Part shown: positions 48,293-57,059 of the stretch, one piece after another | Layout of the letters: every line of letters starts with the position of its first letter | Numbering within the stretch: position 1 is the stretch's first letter | From: JACMLC01 sp963817025 | Lineage (GTDB): Bacteria; Acidobacteriota; Blastocatellia; Pyrinomonadales; Pyrinomonadaceae | Length of the DNA stretch: 64,000 nucleotides | NCBI GenBank assembly: GCA_963817025.1 | Contig: CAWFML010000004.1 | Span: forward strand, 620,001-684,000 | Reading direction: 5' to 3' | Program-made: the position numbers and the translations under genes | Notes under the pieces: model-generated | Database searches by the model: none | Told to the model about the DNA's origin: nothing | Seen by the model: the letters and a program-made list of their open reading frames with translations, nothing else

Positions 48293-49881
48293 TGCATTAC
48301 TTTGGCTTGCGATAAGGTAGTTGAAACAGCTTGCTCTTCATCCGCGCCGAGGATACGTTCGGCTGCGAGCGACATCTCGTGCTGGAAGAGGCGGCACAGG
48401 TAATTGATGTCGAGCATGAGATGGTCGCTGTCCAGCCCGCGATAAAGATTAATGTAGCCCCACAAGCCGCGTTCCGTTGAAAGCGGCAGGCGCAACGTCC
48501 AGAAATGGCCTGAGCCGACTACTTCTGCGGCCTCTATATCGCCGCGTTCCCAATCCCACCAGACGCAGCCGTCGCGCATCTGTGCGCGACGCAATACCTG
48601 CGCACGCTTCTCTCTCGCTAACGCGCTCTCGTTGCGCGCAGCATGCTCCCTGCATCCGACCTGCGCGACGGCATAGACGAATTCGCCCGGCTCCAACATC
48701 AACTGCACGGCTGCAAACAATTCCGGCAGCGTTTTGGCTTCGGACATCGCGCGCGTCGCGCGTCTCACATGCAGGTTGTTAGCCGCGCGCACGCGCCTGT
48801 CTTTCAGGTTGCGTTTGACGCTCGCTTTAATCTCATCTATCTCGTGATAACGCAACCGGCCCACGCCCAGTATGACCGCCGCGCCGACGACGAAGAGCAC
48901 GAGTCCCGTTATCCTCCCGGTCTCGCTGACAAAGAGCATCGCCATCAGGCCGAAGAGCGCGCACGCGCTGTAGAGCACAAGGGCGACGCGCCGTTGCGAC
49001 CAGCCGCGCGCAAGGAGCATGTGATGTATGTGCTCGCGGTCGCCCTGAAAGAGCGGTCGCCCGCTCAAAAAGCGGCGCATCATCGTAAAGCCCGTGTCCA
49101 CCATCGGGACGCCGAACGCCAGCAGCGGAATCGCCACCGCAACCACAGTCGAAGCTTTCTGCGTTCCCTGCACGGCGAGGGCAGAGAGCGTGAATCCCAG
49201 AAACAGCGCGCCCGAATCGCCTAGAAAGATAGAGGCCGGGTTAAAGTTGTAGCGCAGGAATCCGATCAAGGCTCCGGCCAACGCAATCGAGATGACCGTG
49301 ACGAACGGATTATAGATTGACAGGCTGACGACCATCATCACAAACGAGGCGAAGAGCGCGGCCCCGGCAGCCAGCCCGTCCATCCCGTCAATCAGATTAA
49401 AAGCGTTGCTGATGCCGACCGTCCAGATAATTGTAAGGGCCAGACTGAGCACGGCGGGCAATTCGATGACGCCTGTAAAAGGCACTGAAAGCACCTCTAT
49501 GCGCCCGCCAAGCGCATAGAGCAAACCGCCTGCTAAAGCCTGCACCAGAAATTTGAGCGGAGCTTTAGAGCCGCGCAGGTCGTCATAGACGCCGAAGAGA
49601 AAGACCAGCGTGGCGGGCACGAGGATGGCTATGAATCGCCAGCGAACGGCGGAGAGCGAGCGCGTCAAAGAGTTATGTATGAAGGGCAGCGCGCAGAGCG
49701 CAATCAACGCTGCGAGAAAAATCGCCACCCCGCCCAGACGCGGGATAGATTTGTGATGCACGCGCCGGTCATCACGCGGCTCGTCCAGCAGGCCAAAGCG
49801 TTCGCAGACGCGCCGCACCGTCGGCGTCAGAATCAAGGACGAGACGGCGGACAAAATAAAGATGAGAAGATACGTGTTCAC
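48286..49881 (-). CDS. WecA/TagO-type polyprenyl-phosphate sugar-1-phosphate transferase with C-terminal extension
   Basis: A 531-residue inner-membrane enzyme of the MraY/WecA family. About 11 membrane segments cover 1-340. Signatures are GLLDEPRDDRRVHHKSIPRLGG, FGVYDDLRG (DD pair), NAFNLIDGMDGLAAG, NFNPASIFLGDSGALFLGF and the WecA-type GDREHIHHMLL. It starts lipid-linked glycan synthesis by moving a sugar-1-phosphate to undecaprenyl phosphate. Residues of about 345-531 form a soluble extension not found in WecA, with a GAF-like look (LPELFAAVQLML, WGYINLYRG). It starts at a GTG that overlaps the TGA of the upstream glycosyltransferase gene by four bases, so the two are coupled. Confidence 0.9.
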   Translation of the reverse strand: MNTYLLIFILSAVSSLILTPTVRRVCERFGLLDEPRDDRRVHHKSIPRLGGVAIFLAALIALCALPFIHNSLTRSLSAVRWRFIAILVPATLVFLFGVYDDLRGSKAPLKFLVQALAGGLLYALGGRIEVLSVPFTGVIELPAVLSLALTIIWTVGISNAFNLIDGMDGLAAGAALFASFVMMVVSLSIYNPFVTVISIALAGALIGFLRYNFNPASIFLGDSGALFLGFTLSALAVQGTQKASTVVAVAIPLLAFGVPMVDTGFTMMRRFLSGRPLFQGDREHIHHMLLARGWSQRRVALVLYSACALFGLMAMLFVSETGRITGLVLFVVGAAVILGVGRLRYHEIDEIKASVKRNLKDRRVRAANNLHVRRATRAMSEAKTLPELFAAVQLMLEPGEFVYAVAQVGCREHAARNESALAREKRAQVLRRAQMRDGCVWWDWERGDIEAAEVVGSGHFWTLRLPLSTERGLWGYINLYRGLDSDHLMLDINYLCRLFQHEMSLAAERILGADEEQAVSTTLSQAKVMQN

Positions 49882-51089
49882 TTGAGAGCTTCCCCGCTGC
49901 TCAAAATCTCACTATAAAGCTCTAACGTCCGGCGCGTCATGCCCTCCAAACTAAACTCTTGTTCGACGCGCCGTTTGCCCGCCGCTCCAAACTTTGCGCG
50001 CAACGCCGCGTCGTCCAGCAGCGAGTTGATCGCGCCCGCCAACTCTTGTGAATTAGCAGGAGGTACAGTCAGGCCGCTCACGCCATGCGGGGAAACAAAG
50101 GTGACGCCCGAATCCAGTCTCGTGTTCACGACCGGCACGCCGCACGCCATCGCCTCAAGCTGCACGATGCCGAAAGCTTCGCTGCGGGCGATGGAAGAGA
50201 GCGCGAAGACATCCGCCGCCTGATAAAAGGGACGCACATCCTTGACCTCAGTTAAAAAAGTGACGCGCTCTGAAAGACCGTGCGCAGCCGCCTCTCTCTG
50301 CAACTCTGCGCGCAAAGGCCCGTCGCCCACAATTAAGAGATGCCCGCGCACATCCTTCATCGCGCCTATCAAATATTCAAAGCCCTTGTAATAAACCAGA
50401 CGCCCCACGCCAAGCACTATGCGCGCCCCGTAGCGTCGTCGTATCTCAGACACTTCCGCTCTCTCTGCGCGGCGAAACTTTTCGACCTCAATGCCGAATG
50501 GTATCACGCGGCACTTTTCCTTAAACCGTTTCAGGACTGTCGAGGTCTCTATGTAATCAGGACTGCCGACGATGATCGCGTCCGCACGCGAGAGCGCGCG
50601 CCGCAGAACAGGCCAGAAAGCCTGACCCAAAAGTTTCTGCCGGATGATGTCGCTGTGATAAGTGAAGACGAGGCGGCCACGATGCCCGCTTGCCAGATAG
50701 GCCAGAATCGCGGTCGGGTTCGGCAGATGCATGTGGATCAAATCCGCCTTCGCTTCACGAATCTTTCCAGTCATCGCGGGGCACACGGGCGCAGCAGATA
50801 AATTGAGCGCTGTCCCGACACGTGTGACCTTCACGCCGCCGATAATCTCTTCCGTAGTTTTGCGTTCATCGCCCGCCACGATGACTTCCGTATTAACGAC
50901 CGGCTTCAACGCTTCGCAGAGCGCCTGCACATGCGTCTCCATGCCGCCCATATGCGGCGGGTAATATTTGCCGACATGAAGAATCAGCTTTCCTTGCAGA
51001 GCCTTCACAACGGAAGGCTCTGCGGCCACACTGGCAATTTCGGCCTCAGTGTTCTGAAGGAGTAAAGCTGAATCGAGAAGGCTACTCAT
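49878..51089 (-). CDS. glycosyltransferase family 4
   Basis: A 403-residue GT-B enzyme. The N-terminal lobe has LILHVGKYYPPHMGGMETHVQALCEAL, a glycine-rich acceptor-side loop, and the C-terminal lobe has VLGVGRLVYYKGFEYLIGAMKD, LLIVGDGPLRAEL and RSEAFGIVQLEAMACGVPVV, the E-x7-E donor site of GT4 retaining transferases. It should act on the cytoplasmic face, building a lipid-linked glycan together with the membrane transferase whose start codon overlaps its stop. The frame is open to 51347, but the upstream part reads through an inverted repeat; the ATG at 51089 is the natural start. Confidence 0.92.
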   Translation of the reverse strand: MSSLLDSALLLQNTEAEIASVAAEPSVVKALQGKLILHVGKYYPPHMGGMETHVQALCEALKPVVNTEVIVAGDERKTTEEIIGGVKVTRVGTALNLSAAPVCPAMTGKIREAKADLIHMHLPNPTAILAYLASGHRGRLVFTYHSDIIRQKLLGQAFWPVLRRALSRADAIIVGSPDYIETSTVLKRFKEKCRVIPFGIEVEKFRRAERAEVSEIRRRYGARIVLGVGRLVYYKGFEYLIGAMKDVRGHLLIVGDGPLRAELQREAAAHGLSERVTFLTEVKDVRPFYQAADVFALSSIARSEAFGIVQLEAMACGVPVVNTRLDSGVTFVSPHGVSGLTVPPANSQELAGAINSLLDDAALRAKFGAAGKRRVEQEFSLEGMTRRTLELYSEILSSGEALK

Positions 51090-51408
51090 AAAACGATTCG
51101 CCGCAGAGGGCAAGGGCGATATGTGCGCGATTGTGGCACAGGCAAAGGCGGCTGCACAACACAGTTTCCGGGTGGGTAGTGGTTCAATTTCAAAGATAGC
51201 GAAAAAAAACGAAATGTTCCCGCAAAGGCGCAAAGGAAGACCGCAAAGGTGTTGAATGCCATTCGCTCTTTGCGTGCTTTTCTTTGCGCCTTTGCGCCTT
51301 TGCGGGAAACTCTTGCTCTCTTCCTCACTCAATTCACGATTGACCATTCATCTTCAAATTGACCCACTACCTCCATGCAAGGCCGGTTTTGACACCTGCT
51401 TCTTACGT
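51090..51408. other. intergenic region holding one inverted repeat
   Basis: About 320 bases between the glycosyltransferase start and the stop of the quinone oxidoreductase (both on the minus strand). It holds the inverted repeat at 51216-51310 and otherwise nothing that I can recognise. Confidence 0.6.
51216..51310. repeat. long inverted repeat, CGCAAAGGCG family
   Basis: The outer arms GTTCCCGCAAAGGCGCAAAG and CTTTGCGCCTTTGCGGGAAAC are near-perfect complements; inner words repeat CCGCAAAGG and TTTGCG. This is the same family as 14027, 16199 and 21065. Confidence 0.9.
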
Positions 51409-52377
51409 TCACGGGAGCAACAGGATTTTTCCTGTGGTGGCTCGACCTTCGAGTTGCCTGTGCGCCTCGCTGGCCTCGCTGAGCGGGAATTTTTTCTCCA
51501 CCCTGAGCTTTAATTCTCCCGCGCCAATCCATGAGAGCACTTCGCCTGCGCGCCACAACAATTCCTCGCGCGTCTGCGCGTAATGCCCCAGCGTCGGACG
51601 CGTCAAAAAGAGCGATCCCTTTTGCGCGAGCAACGCGGCATCAAATGGCGGCACGGGGCCGCTTGATTGCCCGAAGAGAGCGAGCAGCCCGCGCGGCGCG
51701 AGGCAACTGAGGCTCCGCTCGAAAGTCGTCCGGCCTACAGAATCGTAGACCACTTGAACGCCCTTGCCGTTGGTCGCGCGCATGACCTCTTCCTGAAAAT
51801 CCCGCTCGGTGTAGATAATCACTTCGTCTGCGCCAGCCTCGCGTGCCAGCGCAGCCTTCTCTTCCGTAGACACTGTGCCGAACACTCGCGCGCCTCTTCG
51901 TTTTGCCATTTGAATGAGCAGCAGCCCGACGCCTCCGGCAGCAGCGTGTACCAGCGCCGCATCTCCGCTTTTGAGCGTATAAGTCGAAGTCGCAAGATAG
52001 TGCGCCGTCATCCCTTGCAGCATCGCCGCCGCAGCCGTTTGCGTATCCATGCCTTCAGGCACTTTGACGAGCTTTGAAGCGGGAACCACTGCATACTCCG
52101 CATACGACCCCAAAGCCATCGCATAGGCGACACGATCTCCGACGCTTATCTCATCGACAACATCTCCGACGGCCTCGACCGTTCCCGCCGCTTCCGACCC
52201 CGGCGTAAACGGCAGGGGCAACGGGTAAAGTCCCGTGCGATGGTAAACGTCTATGTAATTCACGCCGACGGCTTCGATTCTGACGAGCGCCTCACCCGTT
52301 TTCGGTTCGGGCCTGTCCACGTCCAGATAGACGAGACGTTCCGGCCCGCCGTAAGCTTCGATTCTGATAGCTTTCAT
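51409..52377 (-). CDS. NADPH:quinone oxidoreductase-like medium-chain dehydrogenase
   Basis: A 322-residue zinc-free MDR enzyme of the Qor type. The N-terminal GroES-like domain includes GVNYIDVYHRTGLYPLPLPFTPGSEAAGTV, and the Rossmann part has LVHAAAGGVGLLLIQMAKRRGARVFGTV and DSVGRTTFERSL. These enzymes reduce quinones or enals with NADPH. The C-terminus (LEGRATTGKILLLP) is typical, so the protein is complete. AGGAAAAAG lies just before the ATG at 52377. It is flanked by an inverted repeat downstream and a miniature element upstream, with no pathway context. Confidence 0.93.
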   Translation of the reverse strand: MKAIRIEAYGGPERLVYLDVDRPEPKTGEALVRIEAVGVNYIDVYHRTGLYPLPLPFTPGSEAAGTVEAVGDVVDEISVGDRVAYAMALGSYAEYAVVPASKLVKVPEGMDTQTAAAAMLQGMTAHYLATSTYTLKSGDAALVHAAAGGVGLLLIQMAKRRGARVFGTVSTEEKAALAREAGADEVIIYTERDFQEEVMRATNGKGVQVVYDSVGRTTFERSLSCLAPRGLLALFGQSSGPVPPFDAALLAQKGSLFLTRPTLGHYAQTREELLWRAGEVLSWIGAGELKLRVEKKFPLSEASEAHRQLEGRATTGKILLLP

Positions 52378-52460
52378 CTTTTTCCTAATCACCTTTCATG
52401 CAAGACAGGCATTTCCTTCATAATCTTTCAGGCCGCTCGTCCGTGTTGCTTCTGAGTATC

Positions 52461-52640
52461 CTTATATGTGAATCAAGAGTAAAAAACTCTTTGCGCTTCT
52501 TTGCGTCTTCACTCTTTGCGGTCTTTGCGTTAAAAAGTCACTTAACCGCAAAGAGCGCAAAGAGTGAAGACGCAAAGACACGCAAAAGAAAAGCTGTTTC
52601 CTGTAGAACGGTTTCCTACTCTTGATGCACATCTTATATG
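52461..52640. mobile_element. MITE-like element, copy 2
   Basis: About 180 bases bounded by CTTATATGTGAATCAAGAGT and ACTCTTGATGCACATCTTATATG, which are inverted repeats of each other. The inner part is CTTTGCG/CGCAAAG words around GTTAAAAAGTCACTTAAC, as in copy 1 at 42101-42270. No coding frame. It fills the gap between two minus-strand genes. Confidence 0.85.
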
Positions 52641-52654
52641 ATACAAAGGCAGTT

Positions 52655-53584
52655 TCAACCGCTCGCCGTTTCCTGCAAGTCGGGCGCAGGTTTGCGACGA
52701 CGCCAGATAATCAGACCGATTCCCATAAAAATCCCAAGCCCGCCCACGGCGATGCGCCATGTCAATTTTTCATCTAAAAAGATGACGCCGAGCAGGACTG
52801 CGACCACGGGCGTGATGAGCGCAATCAACTGCGTGTTTGTCACGTCCATATTACGCACGAGCCAGTAATACAACATGAAAGCCGCGACCGAGCCGACGAG
52901 CGCGAGATAGAGCACGGAGACGGCGGCTGACAGCGTCCAATGCAAAGCGAGCGGGTTGCCCTCCTTGATGAGGCCGAAGACGAGAAGCGGAACAAGCCCG
53001 CATAACATTTGCCCTGCGACCAGTACAGAGATGTCAAACTTTGCGCCATCTGTTTTGACCAACACGTTGCTGTAGGCGGCGGCGAGCGCACCGACGATAA
53101 TCGCCGCGCTCCCCCAGACAGACCAAATGTCGCCAAGACTCAACTGATCCGAGAAGATGACGGCGACGCCCACAAGACCGAGCGTAATCCCGCAGAGTTT
53201 TCTCAAGGTCAAAGGCTCATCGGGTATAAATCTATGAGCGAGGAGCAGCCCGAACAGCGGTATCGTCGCTTGCAAGAGCGCGGCCAAACCGGAGGAGATA
53301 TACTTCTCGCCCCAGAAAATCAGGCCGTAATTGACAGCGAATTGCAGGACGCCGGTTATCGCAAGCACTTTCCACTCCACGGTCGTGCGCGGCAACGGCG
53401 CGCGTCGCCACAAGGCTATGAGGAGCAGCAGGCTGACGGCGATGATGAAACGGATGCTGGCGAAAGTAACGGGCGGCAGATCGCGCAGGCCGAGCTTGAT
53501 AAACGCCCACGTCGAACCCCAGATGCCGCAGAGCAGAATCCAGACGATGACGGGCCGCGCGATATGGCGTGTGACAGTGTTCAT
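52655..53584 (-). CDS. EamA-family (DMT) transporter
   Basis: A 309-residue inner-membrane protein with ten predicted membrane segments in two EamA repeats. The first repeat starts VIVWILLCGIWGSTWAFIKLGLRDLPPVTFASIRF, the classic EamA opening; the second has AYSNVLVKTDGAKFDISVLVAGQMLCGLVPLL and PVVAVLLGVIFLDEKLTW. The family exports or imports varied small metabolites; the substrate is unknown. The C-terminal tail is short and basic. It lies 25 bases after the stop of the GDP-mannose dehydratase-like gene on the same strand, so it may be the last gene of that transcript. Confidence 0.92.
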   Translation of the reverse strand: MNTVTRHIARPVIVWILLCGIWGSTWAFIKLGLRDLPPVTFASIRFIIAVSLLLLIALWRRAPLPRTTVEWKVLAITGVLQFAVNYGLIFWGEKYISSGLAALLQATIPLFGLLLAHRFIPDEPLTLRKLCGITLGLVGVAVIFSDQLSLGDIWSVWGSAAIIVGALAAAYSNVLVKTDGAKFDISVLVAGQMLCGLVPLLVFGLIKEGNPLALHWTLSAAVSVLYLALVGSVAAFMLYYWLVRNMDVTNTQLIALITPVVAVLLGVIFLDEKLTWRIAVGGLGIFMGIGLIIWRRRKPAPDLQETASG

Positions 53585-53609
53585 GACGGCGCACGACCGT
53601 AAACATCTT

Positions 53610-54626
53610 TCAGTGTGGCGATGACGTTGTGCTGACGCCCTGTCTTACGCCCATCGAGCGCAGAGTTTCAAGGTCGGCTTGCACCATCTCCGTCACCAGT
53701 TCCGGAAAAGTGTATCGCGGCTCCCAGCCGAAAGCGGTGCGCGCTTTGGTCGAGTCACCGATCAACAAATCCACTTCCGCCGGTCTGTAATAAAGCTCGT
53801 CAACGACCACATAGTCGCGGTAATCCAGATTGACCTCGGCAAACGCGCGTTCACAAAACTCGCGCACTGAATGAGTCTCGCCCATCGCAATGACATAGTC
53901 GTCCGCCTCCGGCTGCTGCAACATCAAATGCATCGCGCGCACGTAATCCGACGCATGCCCCCAGTCGCGCTTGGCTTCGAGATTGCCGATGCGCAGCTCT
54001 GAAGCGAGGCCCAGTTTTATACGCGCCACGGTGCTCGTAATCTTGCGCGTGACAAACTCGAAACCGCGCCGCGGGCTTTCATGATTGAAGAGCATGCCGG
54101 AGACGCAGTACATCCCGTATGCCTCACGATAGTTGCGCGTCAAATCAAAGCCCGCGACCTTGCTGATGCCGTAGGGCGAGCGCGGGTGAAACGGAGTCGT
54201 CTCGCGCTGAGGCGTCTCGCGCACCTTGCCGAACATCTCGGAAGACCCCGCAAAGTAGAAACGGCACTCGGGGCGCAGCTCGCGCAGGGCTGCGAGCATG
54301 TAATGCGTGCCATTGATATTTGTGTTCATGGTGGAAAAGCCATCGGCAAAGCTTTCGGCCACGAAACTCTGCGCCGCTAAGTGATAGCATTCATCGAAAT
54401 CATTCCGGCTGACGACGCTAAAGACGCTCGGATAACTTTCAAGGCTCGCGGCATGCAGCACCAGCTTATCCAGCAGATGCGCGAGACGCACAAAACGCCC
54501 CTCAGGATTTTCCAGCGCGACCCGGCGCACGAGTCCATGCACTTCATAGCCGAGACCCAGAAGATGCTCTGCCAGATAGCTTCCGTCCTGCCCGGTGATG
54601 CCTGTAATGAGAGCTTTTCTGGTCAC
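53610..54626 (-). CDS. GDP-mannose 4,6-dehydratase-like protein (divergent second copy)
   Basis: A 338-residue extended SDR with the GMD layout: ALITGITGQDGSYLAEHL, YHLAAQSFVAESF, the catalytic FAGSSEMFG and SPYGISK (Tyr-x3-Lys), VSGMLFNHESPRRG and RDWGHASDYVRAMHLMLQ. It differs from the canonical copy at 55934-56938, notably in the ETPQRETTPFHPRSPYG part and in a shorter cofactor region, so it may have another nucleotide-sugar substrate or act as a dehydratase partner. A GTG at 54626 with GGAGG six bases upstream is the best start. It lies in the GDP-fucose cluster and is followed by the EamA gene. Confidence 0.85.
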   Translation of the reverse strand: MTRKALITGITGQDGSYLAEHLLGLGYEVHGLVRRVALENPEGRFVRLAHLLDKLVLHAASLESYPSVFSVVSRNDFDECYHLAAQSFVAESFADGFSTMNTNINGTHYMLAALRELRPECRFYFAGSSEMFGKVRETPQRETTPFHPRSPYGISKVAGFDLTRNYREAYGMYCVSGMLFNHESPRRGFEFVTRKITSTVARIKLGLASELRIGNLEAKRDWGHASDYVRAMHLMLQQPEADDYVIAMGETHSVREFCERAFAEVNLDYRDYVVVDELYYRPAEVDLLIGDSTKARTAFGWEPRYTFPELVTEMVQADLETLRSMGVRQGVSTTSSPH

Positions 54627-54632
54627 TGCAAT

Positions 54633-54637
54633 CCTCC
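54633..54637 (-). promoter_or_regulatory. Shine-Dalgarno site fixing a GTG start
   Basis: GGAGG on the minus strand, six bases before the GTG at 54626. The in-frame ATGs at 54641 and 54647 lie upstream of or over this site and lack one of their own. Confidence 0.7.
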
Positions 54638-54655
54638 GCATGGACATCCAACTCT

Positions 54656-54750
54656 TCTTTGCGCCTTGAGTCTTTCTTTGTTTGCGCCACCAGCGTGAAA
54701 TAGTTTTGTTTCTCGCTGGTAGCGCAAAGATAAATCAGAAGGCGCAAAGA
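54656..54750. repeat. 95-bp miniature element, copy 2
   Basis: It has the same length, ends (TCTTTGCGCC / GGCGCAAAGA) and inner-hairpin layout as 27743-27837, with a changed hairpin loop (CACCAGCG/CGCTGGT). It lies between two nucleotide-sugar genes of the glycan cluster. Confidence 0.85.
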
Positions 54751-54787
54751 GAGTCGAATTTCAAATAGAGTTTACAAAGCACTCAAA

Positions 54788-55741
54788 TCAATCCTGAAAA
54801 CTGCTCTCGTACCAATCAATCGTCTGTCGCAGTCCTTCTTCGAGCGGCGTCTGCGCGCGAAATCCGAATTTCTCAAAGGCACGTGTGACATCAAGCTGGC
54901 GGCGCGGCTGCCCGTCCGGTCTGCCGGTCTGCCATTTAATCTCGCCTTTGAATCCGGCCAGTCCGGCAATCATTTCGACCAGCTCACGAATCAACACCTC
55001 GCGCCCCGAGCCGATGTTGACCGGCTCGCCTTCATCATAATCTCTGGCCGCAAGGAGAATCGCTTCGGCGCAGTCTTCCACGTAAAGAAACTCGCGTGAG
55101 ACTTCGCCGGAACCCCAAGCCTCTATCCGCGAAAGATTCTGCCGCCGCGCTTCGACGCATTTTCTTATCAGAGCGGGAACGACATGCGAAGTCTCTAAAT
55201 CAAAGTTGTCCCACGACCCGTAGAGATTGGCCGGAAGCAGGTGTATCGCATTGAACCCGTATTGCTGGCGATAACTCTGCGCCTGCACAAGCATCGCTTT
55301 TTTCGCAATGCCGTAAGGCGCGTTGGTCTCTTCCGGATAGCCGTCCCACAAATCTTCTTCACGGAAAGGAACTGGGGCAAACTTAGGATAAGCGCAGACA
55401 GTGCCGAGCGCAACGAACTTCTGCACGCCCTGCGCTCTTGCCTGCTCCATCAATTGCACGCCCATCATCAGGTTCTCATAAAAGAAACGTCCGGGACTCT
55501 TCTGATTCGCGCCGATGCCGCCGACGGTGGCGGCCAGATGAATCACCAACTCTGGCCGTGCGTCATCCAGCAGCCGCACGACATCCGGCATCTGAACCAA
55601 ATCATACTCATGGCGGCGCGGCGCGAAGACTTCCACATTATCAATGGCTCTTAACTTTTGAACGACATGGCGACCAAGAAAACCGCCGCCGCCGGTCACG
55701 GTCACACGCTTGTAAGGGAAATAATTGTTGGTCATGCTCAT
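54788..55741 (-). CDS. fcl: GDP-L-fucose synthase
   Basis: A 317-residue epimerase-reductase. VTVTGGGGFLGRHVV binds NADP, and ATVGGIGANQKSPGRFFYENLMMG, LGTVCAYPKFAPVPFREEDLW and GYPEETNAPYGIAKK (Tyr-x3-Lys) are the characteristic GDP-fucose synthase blocks. It turns GDP-4-keto-6-deoxymannose into GDP-L-fucose. The substrate is made by the dehydratase at 55934, read divergently from the other side of a 190-base gap. This pair is the best-supported pathway in the region. The exact start (55741 or 55735) is unsettled because neither has a good ribosome site. Confidence 0.95.
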   Translation of the reverse strand: MSMTNNYFPYKRVTVTGGGGFLGRHVVQKLRAIDNVEVFAPRRHEYDLVQMPDVVRLLDDARPELVIHLAATVGGIGANQKSPGRFFYENLMMGVQLMEQARAQGVQKFVALGTVCAYPKFAPVPFREEDLWDGYPEETNAPYGIAKKAMLVQAQSYRQQYGFNAIHLLPANLYGSWDNFDLETSHVVPALIRKCVEARRQNLSRIEAWGSGEVSREFLYVEDCAEAILLAARDYDEGEPVNIGSGREVLIRELVEMIAGLAGFKGEIKWQTGRPDGQPRRQLDVTRAFEKFGFRAQTPLEEGLRQTIDWYESSFQD

Positions 55742-55933
55742 CTGTATGTGAACGTGTTTCTCATTATCTTCAGTCAGGGGGCATCAGACTCCGGCCCTGC
55801 GCTGATTGCTCAAAGCTCAGACATTAGTTATGGTATTGAAAAGCCGGTTCGGGAAAAGTCATTGAACTGGCTGGCCCAGCCCAATCCGTTTTGACGAAAC
55901 AAATTAACCGCCTCAAAGGAAATAATCAAATAG

Positions 55934-56938
55934 ATGGCTACACGCGCGCTGATTACCGGCATCACCGGGCAGGACGGCTCGTTCCTGACAGAGTTGCTGC
56001 TTGAAAAAGGTTACGAAGTCTACGGCATCATTCGTCGCTCTTCATCCTTCAACACAGACCGCATCAATCATCTATATCAAGACCCGCACGAACAGGATGC
56101 GCGCCTGCATCTGGTCTACGGCGACCTCAACGACTCAAGCTCGCTCAATACCATCCTGCGCCACACGCAGCCGGATGAAATTTATAATCTGGGCGCGCAA
56201 TCTCATGTGCGCGTCAGCTTCGACGTACCAGAGTACACGGCTGAAGTGACGGGCGTCGGCACTGTGCGTATCCTCGAAGCGATTCGTGAAGCAGGCATCC
56301 GTCCTAAATTTTATCAGGCTTCATCCTCAGAGCTATTCGGCAAGGTGGTCGAGACGCCGCAAACCGAGAAGACCCCGTTTTACCCGCGCTCGCCCTACGC
56401 CTGCGCCAAAGCATACGCTTATTGGATTACCGTCAACTACCGCGAATCGTACGACCTGTTTGCCTGCAACGGCCTCCTCTTCAACCATGAATCCGAAAGG
56501 CGCGGCGAAACATTCGTCTCGCGCAAGATTACGCGCGCGGCAACGCGTATCAAGCTAGGGCTGCAAGACAAACTTTATATGGGCAACCTTGATGCGCGCA
56601 GAGACTGGGGGTATGCGCGCGATTACGTCGAAGCGATGTGGTTGATGCTGCAAGCAGACGCGCCGGATGATTATGTGGTCGCCACCGGAGAGACACACTC
56701 TGTGCGCGAGTTTTTGGATGAAGCCTTCGGCTATCTGGACATGGACTGGCAGCGATATGTAGAGATTGACCCGCGCTATTACCGCCCGGCGGAAGTTGAT
56801 CTCTTACTGGGCGATGCGACAAAAGCGCGCCGCGTGCTCGGCTGGAAGCCGAAAGTAGATTTCAAACAGCTCGTCCGACTGATGGTTGACCATGATCTTA
56901 AACTGGCCCAACAAGAGAGCGCGGCCCGCTCGGCTTGA
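55934..56938 (+). CDS. gmd: GDP-mannose 4,6-dehydratase
   Basis: A 334-residue canonical GMD: ALITGITGQDGSFLTELLLEKGYEVYG, GDLNDSSSLNTIL, YNLGAQSHVRVSFDVPEYT, the catalytic SSSELFG with SPYACAK (Tyr-x3-Lys), NGLLFNHESERRGETFVSRKITRA and RDWGYARDYVEAMWLML. It converts GDP-mannose to GDP-4-keto-6-deoxymannose with bound NADP. AAAGGAAA precedes the ATG. It is divergent from fcl, its pathway partner. A single copy of this type would be enough; the second, divergent copy at 53610-54626 is thus of interest. Confidence 0.97.
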   Translation: MATRALITGITGQDGSFLTELLLEKGYEVYGIIRRSSSFNTDRINHLYQDPHEQDARLHLVYGDLNDSSSLNTILRHTQPDEIYNLGAQSHVRVSFDVPEYTAEVTGVGTVRILEAIREAGIRPKFYQASSSELFGKVVETPQTEKTPFYPRSPYACAKAYAYWITVNYRESYDLFACNGLLFNHESERRGETFVSRKITRAATRIKLGLQDKLYMGNLDARRDWGYARDYVEAMWLMLQADAPDDYVVATGETHSVREFLDEAFGYLDMDWQRYVEIDPRYYRPAEVDLLLGDATKARRVLGWKPKVDFKQLVRLMVDHDLKLAQQESAARSA

Positions 56939-57059
56939 GGTGGCCTGTCAAAGAACTTTGAGCCGCTTAAAGTTAAAAGCAAAACGTCTCGCGCAAAGAC
57001 GCAAAGAAGACAAGTGAAGGCATGGCGCATATTTACAGGTGGCTTTATACTCTTTGCCT

